In this document: positions 9,620 through 16,816 of the stretch, piece after piece
Layout of the letters: each line of letters begins with the position of its first letter
How positions within the stretch are numbered: the first letter of the stretch is position 1
Assembly (NCBI GenBank): GCA_035547915.1
Contig: DASZTS010000090.1
Coordinates: forward strand, 62,001-126,000
DNA: 64,000 nt
Direction of reading: 5' to 3'
Origin: DASSFG01 sp035547915
GTDB taxonomy: Bacteria; Planctomycetota; Planctomycetia; Pirellulales; JAICIG01
Translations under genes and position numbers: made by a program
The notes under the pieces: generated by a model
Databases searched by the model: none
What the model saw: the letters and a program-made list of their open reading frames with translations, nothing else
Told to the model about the DNA's origin: nothing

Positions 9620-9673
9620 AGGTCGCAGTCTAATCGTTGCCGGTCGACAAATCGAGGTTGACGAAAAATGCAG

Positions 9674-9695
9674 TACCGGTCTATATTGTACCGGT
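9674..9695. promoter_or_regulatory. Putative MarR operator (paired TACCGGT sites)
   Basis: TACCGGT occurs at 9674-9680 and again at 9689-9695, 15 bp apart, in the divergent region between marR and the PQQ-propeller gene. ACCGGT is itself palindromic, so the pair reads as direct and inverted repeat at once, the layout expected for dimeric binding. The spacer contains TATATT, compatible with a -10 element. Confidence 0.5.
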
Positions 9696-9741
9696 ATAGA
9701 CATGCCCGTGTTGCGGAAATCCAGGTCTTCAGGAGCGTGCC

Positions 9742-11550
9742 ATGAGCGACGAAACAAAGTCTGCGGAATCCGGCTCCACCCCCTCCCCGGCAATCTCCCA
9801 AACAATCTGGCCCACACTCAGGCTGTGGCCGGGCGTCCTCCTCGTCGCTGCCTTGTGGGCGGTGCGGATCTGGGGTGGTACCGGCGAGGCGTCGCGTGAG
9901 AAATTCTTCGTCGCGTATCTGATCGCACCGATGGTCGCGACGGGCGGTCTGTTGTTGTGGTGGCTTTTCTTCAGCCGTGTTCGCTGGAGCGACCGGGGGC
10001 TGATCATCGGAGTCTTCGCCGCGCTGGCTACCGCGACCGTCGCCATCTGCGGCCAGGATTTTCCGTTCATGGCGTTGATTCTCTACGCCTTGCCCGTCGT
10101 TGCTTCGGCATGGGTCGGTTGGCTGGTTTTGAGCCCGTGGATGGCATGGCCATCGCGAAGGTTGCTCTTGATCGGATCGCTGGTGCTGGCATTCGGCGTG
10201 TTCACACTGCTGCGAGTCGACGGCATGGATGGCGCCTTCCGTGGCACGTTTAGTTGGCGCTGGACGCCCACACCTGAGCAGAGATTGCTGGCCGAATTCG
10301 GGACCCGGCAACCGGCGTCGCCGGCAGTGGCCGAGCTGGACGACGAAACGATCGAACTCGAGCCCGGCGACTGGCCGGGCTTTCGAGGCCCAAAGCGCGA
10401 TGGCCGGGTGTACGGTGTCAACATCGCCACGGACTGGAAGCAGACGCCGCCGAAGAAGCTCTGGAGCCGCAGGGTCGGGCCGGGGTGGTCTTCGTTCGCG
10501 GTCGTCGGAAAGCGGCTTTTCACGCAGGAACAGCGCGGCGATCAGGAACTGGTGGTCTGTTACGATGCCGACACGGGCGACGAGCGCTGGCAACACGCGG
10601 AAGTGACGCGATTCACGGAAGTGGTGGCGGGGCCCGGGCCGCGAGGAACGCCGGAGTTCCATGCCGGGAAGATTTATGCCCAGGGCGCCAACGGAACGCT
10701 GTGTTGCCTGGAGGCGGCGACGGGACAGGTGATCTGGACGCAGAATATTGCCAAGGACTCCGACGCGAAGATTCCACAATGGGGCTTCTCCGGTTCGCCG
10801 TTGGTCGCTCACGGCCTGGTGACGATCTTTGCGGGAGGGCCGTCCGGCAAGAGCGTTCTGGCCTACGATGCAGAAACCGGAAAGCTGGCCTGGACGACGG
10901 GCGAAGGGACGCACAGCTATGCTTCGACGCAGACGGCGACCTTGGGAGACGTCGAGCAGATCTTGATGGCCAGCAACGCCGGACTGCTGTCGATAGATCC
11001 GGAATCGGGGAAGGCGCTGTGGGTGCACGAGTGGCAGACGGACGACGTCGCCCGGATCGTACAACCGGCGATCCTCAATGGGACCGACATTCTGATCGGC
11101 ACGGGGATGGGCTTCGGGACCCGGCGAATTCGAGTCGGCCACGACAGGGGCAAGTGGCCGATCAAGGAGGTTTGGACCAGCAAGCAGTTCAAGCCGTATT
11201 ACAACGACTTCGTCGTACACGGCGACCAGCTTTACGGGTTCGACGGCCCGATCTTTCTCTGCTTCGATACCGAGCAGAGCAAGATCCGCTGGCGGGCACG
11301 CGGGTACGGCAACGGGCAGGTGCTGCTGCTGGCAGACCTGGACTTGTTGCTGGTACTCACCGAGACCGGGGAAGTGGCGCTGGTGGAGGCCCAACCGAAC
11401 AAGCATGTGGAGCTGACCCGGATCGAGGCCATCACTGGCAAGACGTGGAATCATCCCGTGATCGCGCACGGGCGACTGTATGTGCGCAACGGCGAGGAGA
11501 TGGCGTGTTTCGAACTGCCAGTGCAAACCAAGGCGGAATCCGCCGAGTAG
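9742..11550 (+). CDS. Membrane-anchored PQQ-type beta-propeller protein
   Basis: A 602-residue protein with AGGAG six bases before its ATG. Residues about 20-160 hold four to five hydrophobic segments (LWPGVLLVAALWAVRIW, MVATGGLLLWWLFF, GLIIGVFAALATATVAICGQ, LILYALPVVASAWVGWLVL). From about residue 210 it has the planctomycete propeller opening WPGFRGPKRDGRV and repeated blades such as LVVCYDADTGDERWQ, LCCLEAATGQVIWTQNIAKD and VLAYDAETGKLAWTTGEGTH. The repeats match PQQ-binding-like domains; most such proteins bind no PQQ and serve as scaffolds in the periplasm or paryphoplasm. It is divergent from marR and likely its target. No catalytic residue could be assigned. Confidence 0.88.
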   Translation: MSDETKSAESGSTPSPAISQTIWPTLRLWPGVLLVAALWAVRIWGGTGEASREKFFVAYLIAPMVATGGLLLWWLFFSRVRWSDRGLIIGVFAALATATVAICGQDFPFMALILYALPVVASAWVGWLVLSPWMAWPSRRLLLIGSLVLAFGVFTLLRVDGMDGAFRGTFSWRWTPTPEQRLLAEFGTRQPASPAVAELDDETIELEPGDWPGFRGPKRDGRVYGVNIATDWKQTPPKKLWSRRVGPGWSSFAVVGKRLFTQEQRGDQELVVCYDADTGDERWQHAEVTRFTEVVAGPGPRGTPEFHAGKIYAQGANGTLCCLEAATGQVIWTQNIAKDSDAKIPQWGFSGSPLVAHGLVTIFAGGPSGKSVLAYDAETGKLAWTTGEGTHSYASTQTATLGDVEQILMASNAGLLSIDPESGKALWVHEWQTDDVARIVQPAILNGTDILIGTGMGFGTRRIRVGHDRGKWPIKEVWTSKQFKPYYNDFVVHGDQLYGFDGPIFLCFDTEQSKIRWRARGYGNGQVLLLADLDLLLVLTETGEVALVEAQPNKHVELTRIEAITGKTWNHPVIAHGRLYVRNGEEMACFELPVQTKAESAE

Positions 11551-11637
11551 GCGGACATGCGAAGGAGATCACCCTGTTTTGCCAACCAGCGGAAGGCGGC
11601 AGAATGAGTGGACCTGGCTGATCGAATCGTTGCGGAT

Positions 11638-12116
11638 TCAGTTCTCAACGATCACGTCGGCTGCCGCATCGCTTTCGCCATCGCCTGCGGTCGACTGCTC
11701 CTTCTCGGAGAGCAAGTCGTCGTCACCGAACAAGGGAAGCTGGTGCCGCTCGACGGCAAGCGACTTCCGCCACGAAGGAGGCACATCCAAAGCGCCGGCG
11801 GCCCGAAGCTCATCCACGGAAATCAAGTGTCGGTCCTCCACAGATCGCCTCGAAGAGTTGCGCTTGCGCTGGTTCCATCTCCACGAGCAACGCCAGTACG
11901 TGCAGGACGTTGAGCAGTTCGGTCGTGTACTCAGCCAACCAGTGGTCGGGTTGGATCTCGCCGAGCTTCGAGGGCGGCCGACGGTCACCGATGATCGGCC
12001 GCTCACGATTTTTCTTACGGTAGCTGAACCACTGCGTCAAGACTCGCTTGCCGGAGATGCGCACGTCCGGGACCTTGAGCAATTCGGTCGTTTACTCGGC
12101 CGACCAGTGGTCATGT
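11638..12116 (-). pseudogene. Decayed C-terminus of a type ISP restriction-modification enzyme
   Basis: Read on the minus strand, one frame gives SGKRVLTQWFSYRKKNRERP, IIGDRRPPSKLGEIQPDHWL and AEYTTELLNVLHVLALLVEM. After a one-base shift near 11825 a second frame gives ISVDELRAAGALDVPPSWRK to a stop at 11638. Together this is the C-terminal specificity-region end of LlaBIII-like single-chain (type ISP) RM or related DNA methyltransferases. There is also an internal duplication: codons for DHW.AE.TTELL occur at 11910-11947 and again, with a stop codon inside, at 12075-12112. The methyltransferase, helicase and nuclease parts are gone. This fills the gap between 11550 and 12145. Confidence 0.7.
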
Positions 12117-12144
12117 TCAGATGGAAGCTATAACGCGAATGACG

Positions 12145-13392
12145 TCAGAGCAGCGATAGTGGCTCGACGTTATGGCCGAGGACGAGGGCGCTGGGGCAAT
12201 CGAGCCAGTCGTTGAGCAAGGTGGCGTAGATGCGTCGGAAGTCAATGGAGTGTTTGGGATCGCCGTCGGGGTCGAGGTCTCGGAGATCGGGAGGCGAGCC
12301 GATGAAGGGGTGGCGGAGGGCGCCGCCGGCCAAGAAGACGGGCTGGACGGTGCCGTGGTCGGTGCCGCCGCTGGCATTTTCGGTAAGGCGCCGGCCGAAT
12401 TCGGAATAGACCAGCACTCGCACGCGCTCGGCTTCGCCCGCCGCGGCGAGGTCCGAGATGAACGCTTGGACGGAGTCGCCTAATTCGCTGAGCAGACCCG
12501 GGTGCGTTCCCGCTTGGCTGGCGTGGGTATCGAAGCCGGCCAATTCCGTGTAGTAGATGCGCGTCGCCAATCCGGCCTTGATCATCTGTGCGATCAACGA
12601 CATCCGGCCCCGCAGCCCCGCTTGGCGCGACGTTTCCGACGAATCCAACAGTTGAGAGAATCGGGCGTGGGCCGCATCCGTCGTCGCGGTCGTTCTCGCT
12701 ACGAAATCGACCAGTGTGCCGCGCGCCTCGCCAACGGGCGGCGCGAGTTGATCGCGTCGTCTCTGTTGGGCCGGATCGTCGTCGGTTCCGGCGGCGGCGG
12801 TCCGGCGACGGAACTGTTCCGGGCCGGTCAGCGAAAGTATGGCCAAGTCGCCGCCACTGAGGGCCTGCGGCAGAGATGCCGACTCGCGGATGTGAAGTGC
12901 CGCCGGATCGGCACCCACGGCGGCTTGCGATCGGTCGGACACACGCGCCAGCCATCCGATGTCATCTTGTTTTGCATTGAGCCGGCCCGACTGCCAAACG
13001 GACATCGACCCGAAGTGCGATCGGTTCGGATTGGGATAGCCGACGCCCTGGACCACGCTCAACAGTCCGCGTTCGAGCAGCTTCTCGAAACCGCCCAGTG
13101 CCGAGTGTAGTCCAATCCGTTCGTCGATCTTTCGCACACGGTCGGGCGACCTGGCCAGCGTCGGCCGGGCGCGGCGATAATCTTCGTCGGCATAGGGAAC
13201 GACCGTGTTCAGGCCGTCGTTGCCGCCGTTGAGTTCGATCACGACCAAGACGCGGTCTCGATCCGCGGCGGTGTCTTCGGAGGCCAGCAGCGCGGCCGAT
13301 CGCGAAAGGAACAACGGCACGCTCGCCGTGCTCGCGATCAACGCCGAAGAACCAAGACCCCGTCGCAGAAAATCTCGGCGGTTTGTGGGCAT
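12145..13392 (-). CDS. DUF1501 family Tat-exported protein
   Basis: A 415-residue protein starting MPTNRRDFLRRGLGSSALIA, a clear twin-arginine signal. The core reads RVLVVIELNGGNDGLNTVVP, LLSVVQGVGYPNPNRSHFGS and RVLVYSEFGRRLTENASGGT, followed by DHGTVQPVFLAGGALRHPFI. This subtype of DUF1501 is the one that accompanies DUF1800 proteins, and the DUF1800 gene lies 21 bp upstream in the same direction. It is the last gene of the BlaI-headed run. Its function is unknown beyond export. Confidence 0.92.
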   Translation of the reverse strand: MPTNRRDFLRRGLGSSALIASTASVPLFLSRSAALLASEDTAADRDRVLVVIELNGGNDGLNTVVPYADEDYRRARPTLARSPDRVRKIDERIGLHSALGGFEKLLERGLLSVVQGVGYPNPNRSHFGSMSVWQSGRLNAKQDDIGWLARVSDRSQAAVGADPAALHIRESASLPQALSGGDLAILSLTGPEQFRRRTAAAGTDDDPAQQRRRDQLAPPVGEARGTLVDFVARTTATTDAAHARFSQLLDSSETSRQAGLRGRMSLIAQMIKAGLATRIYYTELAGFDTHASQAGTHPGLLSELGDSVQAFISDLAAAGEAERVRVLVYSEFGRRLTENASGGTDHGTVQPVFLAGGALRHPFIGSPPDLRDLDPDGDPKHSIDFRRIYATLLNDWLDCPSALVLGHNVEPLSLL

Positions 13393-13413
13393 GATCGTCC
13401 TCGTATGGTTCGA

Positions 13414-14778
13414 TTACACCAATTGAAACTCCGGACAGCGCACGATGAGTCGCAGGGCGCGGCGCAGGTCGTCTGGTTTGTCTCCCGCCCCGGTCTCTTC
13501 GATCAACGCAAGAGCGCGCGGCTCGATGTCGTCTTGCAGCAGCACACCGATGAGTGTCTCGATCGGGCGCTCCGTGTCGCTCACGTTGCCCCACCGCGCA
13601 GGGTCGTAGGGCGGCATGCGCAGTTCCGGGTTGCCCCAGATGACATCGGTGGCCCAGTTCGTGCGCGCGGCAAGTGTGGCACTGTTGAGCCAGCGCCGTC
13701 CCCCATCCCAGCCCTTCACGTTCGGCGGATAGAACAAGTCCTGGCCTTGCTGCGCGCACGCCAGGGCCAGCGCCAACAATCGCACGTCGGTCCGCGGCGC
13801 CGCCAGCGCTCGCAACAGACCGACGCTGTATTCGACCGGCGACGACACGCGCTGCCGCCGCACGGCCGCCGAATAGAAATGTTGCGAACGCAGAATGGTT
13901 TCGAGCGTGGGCCGCAACGCATAGTCGTTGCCCCGCAATTGTTTGGCCAACGGAGCGATGAGCTGCGCGTCGGGCTCTGCGGCCTCGCTCACGAAATAGC
14001 GGTAGAGCTTGCGGCAGAGGAACTCGGCGGTGGCGGGCTGCTCGAACGTGATTCGCACGACGTCGTCGGCCCGCCAGTTTCCCATGCGGCCGAGGATCGT
14101 CTTCGCGCCGTCATCGACGTAGGATTCGTCGAGACGGAACGCGCGCGTTTGCGAGTCCTCACGGTCGTACGATTCTCTCCAACCGCTGAAAGCCCTCGCC
14201 GCCTCGCGAATGTCGTCCTCGGTGTAGTGCCCGGGGCCGAGCGTGAACAGTTCCCACAGCTCGCGCGCGAAATTCTCGTTCGGCTTTTCTCGCTTGCTGC
14301 TCGCCCCGTCGAGCCAGATGAGCATGGCCGGATCGCCGACGAGTTCGCCCACCAGCTCGCGAACATTGCCGACCGCGTGCCGCCGCAGCAATTGATTCTG
14401 GCGGCTCATGAGCCGAAGACTGTTCACCTTCTGGTTGCTGGTGGCGAAATGACCGTGCCAGAAGAGCGTCATCTTCTCGCCGAGCGGGTTGGCGCCGAAG
14501 AAGATCTGATACAGCCACCACGCCTTCAGACGTTCGGCATCGCTGCCCGACACGGCGCCTTTTCGCAGACTATCGAGGATCCGTCGTTCATCGTCGCTCG
14601 GCACCGGCGGCTCGAAGAAACGTGCAACGCTCGCCGCGGGGCCGGCCTCGACGTCGCGCGCCAACTCGCTTCGGTTGGCAAAAAACCCCGCGCGGCGATG
14701 GAGGTGCGCCACCTTCGCCAGGTCCCAAGGATCGCTCGGGCCGGGCACAAACTCGCGCCAGAGGCCGGTCGTGGTCAT
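13414..14778 (-). CDS. DUF1800 family protein
   Basis: A 454-residue protein. The N-terminus AKVAHLHRRAGFFANRSELA is the DUF1800 signature (AxHLLxRAGF). Further family blocks are LRAWWLYQ-like KAWWLYQIFFGANPLGEKMT, LFWHGHFATSNQKVNSLRLM, DPAMLIWLDGASSKREKPNE, NFARELWELFTLGPGHYTED and VKGWDGGRRWLNSATLAART. DUF1800 and DUF1501 are almost always encoded side by side, as here. The start lies 2 bp after the stop of the exported sensor-domain paralogue, so all three are probably one transcript. No Tat or Sec signal was recognised on this protein. Confidence 0.93.
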   Translation of the reverse strand: MTTTGLWREFVPGPSDPWDLAKVAHLHRRAGFFANRSELARDVEAGPAASVARFFEPPVPSDDERRILDSLRKGAVSGSDAERLKAWWLYQIFFGANPLGEKMTLFWHGHFATSNQKVNSLRLMSRQNQLLRRHAVGNVRELVGELVGDPAMLIWLDGASSKREKPNENFARELWELFTLGPGHYTEDDIREAARAFSGWRESYDREDSQTRAFRLDESYVDDGAKTILGRMGNWRADDVVRITFEQPATAEFLCRKLYRYFVSEAAEPDAQLIAPLAKQLRGNDYALRPTLETILRSQHFYSAAVRRQRVSSPVEYSVGLLRALAAPRTDVRLLALALACAQQGQDLFYPPNVKGWDGGRRWLNSATLAARTNWATDVIWGNPELRMPPYDPARWGNVSDTERPIETLIGVLLQDDIEPRALALIEETGAGDKPDDLRRALRLIVRCPEFQLV

Positions 14779-14780
14779 AT

Positions 14781-16733
14781 CTATTCCACAGGCAATGTGA
14801 GCTCGCCCAACTCGGTGTTCTTGCCGCTCTCCGCGGTAAACTCCTTCGCCACGTCCGGGATGGCTATGGTAAGCCGATAGGTCGCTCCAGGGATCAGCGC
14901 GGGGTACGAAATGTATCCCATGTCATCGGTTTTCAAGCCCCAATTGTGCTGGCGATCGAGGTTGGCAACAAAATCACCATCCATCGCCAGCAATCCTTTC
15001 TCCTGCGCTTTGCGATCATGCCTCGCCACGCCCGGCGTGACAACGAGCTCGAACGTTTGCTGGCGACCGCCGAGCGGCGTTCCGTTCTTGTTCAAGAGCC
15101 TTGCCGAAGCTGTTCCGCAAGGCACGAGCCGCACCGTGACGAGCTCGCCGGCCTGTCGGCCCGAGATGGTTGCCGTAGCGCCCCACTCGTTGTCGGTAGC
15201 CAGGAAGTGCACCGGGTAGGATTGTTCCGGATCGAGGCCATGCAGCTCGAAGTTGCCGTCGAAAATCTCCGTTGGAACATGCCCGTGGAACCTGAAGCCC
15301 AAAACCTGAAGGCGAGAGACGATCGTCGCTCGTCGCACCGGCTCGTCGTCGGGACCGACCAACCGCCCTCTCACCGTGACGCCTCGCCGCAGCGTCGCAT
15401 CCGCTCGCACACTCTCCTTGTCCGGCGGAACATCAAGTCGGATGACGGCGTCGGGATGCAACCGTTCTCCACCCGGCTGGTCGACGTCAATGACACGGCT
15501 GCCGATCTCTTGATGGATAAAGTCACCGTGCGGTCCTTGGATGAGCAGATGACCCTCACCCGGTAACACTGGTAAAGCAAAGTTGCCATCTGTGTCGGTG
15601 TGTGCCGAATACTGCCAGCCGAGCTGCAGCGAATCTCTGTTGTTGGGATTGCGCAGCAACGGCCTGTATTGCACCGCGGCCCCGGTGATCGACTCGCCGT
15701 CTTGATCGACGACGTGCCCTTGCGCCAGCACGCCGCGAGGTAACGCTACGTCGATCGTGTGCTTGGCCGCGCCCTTCGGCCACTCGAACGTGGTATGCGT
15801 GGTGAGATAGGGCTCGCCCTCGGCAGCGAAAGCCAGAATTGTCATCTTGGCGCCGGCGCTTGGGTTGATGCGAAAACGACCGCGATCGTCAGAGTTCCCT
15901 ACGGCATCGCGCATGGTCAACCTCGTGTTCGGCGCGGGTGCCCCCGTGTCGGCGTAGCTCACCGTCCCTTCAATGATCTGCGACGGCGGCAAGGAGAGGA
16001 TCTGTTCCTTCTCGCCTTTGTTCCCGCCCAACGTGGTCCGCTCACGTGCAAAACGCGGATCATCAACGACCACCACAACCCCCGATGCCTGGCTGAACCC
16101 GCCGAGTGCCACACGCCCCTCGTCATCGCTTTTCATGCGTCGCGGCCAGAACGGGAGCCGTTCGGGCGATTGCGAAAAGGTGACGTTTTGGAACCAACCA
16201 CCCCAATCCGATCGGACGACGCCGATCTGATAGACAAAGAGCTCCACGCCGGCTGCCGGTTGCCCTTCCAGATCGATCAACCGCAGCCGTAGCACCTCTT
16301 CCTTTCCCAACTGCACTATCGAGCTCGAACGTTGCGAGTCGGCATCCAAAGGCGTCATTCCGAGGGCGTAACCATCCAGAGCAGCCAGTGCGAAGAGGTC
16401 ATAGAATTCAGCCGTACTGGTGCGTGGCGTTGTCAGCTCGAAGTTGCCCGTGTCATCGGCAACGGCCTGGCCGAGGATTTCGGAGTCGTGCCGACCACCG
16501 CGTCGGCGATGCCAGCGACGATGGCCCGCAACGGCGACCTGGGCCGCCGCCGCCCGTTGGCCATCCGGCAGAAGCACGCGGCCGCTGACGATTGTTTTCG
16601 ATGTCGTAGCCAAATCCCCGCGAGGTATGGCCGGCTCTTCCGCACGGGCCGCCAGGGCAAGCGACATAAGCACGGGCGTCGCGATCAGAGCTCCCCACAA
16701 TCGAATAAAGCGAGGAGGCTGTAGAATCATCAT
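14781..16733 (-). CDS. Exported carboxypeptidase-regulatory-like protein, paralogue of the M56 sensor domain
   Basis: A 650-residue protein with AGGAG five bases before the ATG and a hydrophobic leader (FIRLWGALIATPVLMSLALA, ending AARAEEP). The rest is a chain of carboxypeptidase-regulatory-like beta sandwiches: SGRVLLPDGQRAAAAQVAVA, EGTVSYADTGAPAPNTRLTM, GHVVDQDGESITGAAVQYRP, RGRLVGPDDEPVRRATIVSR, and the terminal tail FTAESGKNTELGELTLPVE. Every block has a counterpart in the same order in the neighbouring M56 protein, including DGYA.GMT, DDPRFAR.R and EIGS.VID.DQPGG. It looks like a tandem duplicate of the sensor's outer part without the protease. The function may be decoy, co-receptor or independent binding; none is shown. 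Confidence 0.85.
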   Translation of the reverse strand: MMILQPPRFIRLWGALIATPVLMSLALAARAEEPAIPRGDLATTSKTIVSGRVLLPDGQRAAAAQVAVAGHRRWHRRRGGRHDSEILGQAVADDTGNFELTTPRTSTAEFYDLFALAALDGYALGMTPLDADSQRSSSIVQLGKEEVLRLRLIDLEGQPAAGVELFVYQIGVVRSDWGGWFQNVTFSQSPERLPFWPRRMKSDDEGRVALGGFSQASGVVVVVDDPRFARERTTLGGNKGEKEQILSLPPSQIIEGTVSYADTGAPAPNTRLTMRDAVGNSDDRGRFRINPSAGAKMTILAFAAEGEPYLTTHTTFEWPKGAAKHTIDVALPRGVLAQGHVVDQDGESITGAAVQYRPLLRNPNNRDSLQLGWQYSAHTDTDGNFALPVLPGEGHLLIQGPHGDFIHQEIGSRVIDVDQPGGERLHPDAVIRLDVPPDKESVRADATLRRGVTVRGRLVGPDDEPVRRATIVSRLQVLGFRFHGHVPTEIFDGNFELHGLDPEQSYPVHFLATDNEWGATATISGRQAGELVTVRLVPCGTASARLLNKNGTPLGGRQQTFELVVTPGVARHDRKAQEKGLLAMDGDFVANLDRQHNWGLKTDDMGYISYPALIPGATYRLTIAIPDVAKEFTAESGKNTELGELTLPVE

Positions 16734-16816
16734 CGCGGCTCCTGGGCGAAATGCGACTCTCGCATTATGACGATGCGCAATCAGCGAAAGCAAATTTCGG
16801 CACATCCAATCGCCAG

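Noticed and set aside
9586..11526. 646-codon open frame on the minus strand across the PQQ-propeller gene
   Set aside because: It is antisense to a gene with clear blade repeats, has no family motifs and an Arg/Gln/His/Pro-rich composition typical of GC-rich shadow frames.
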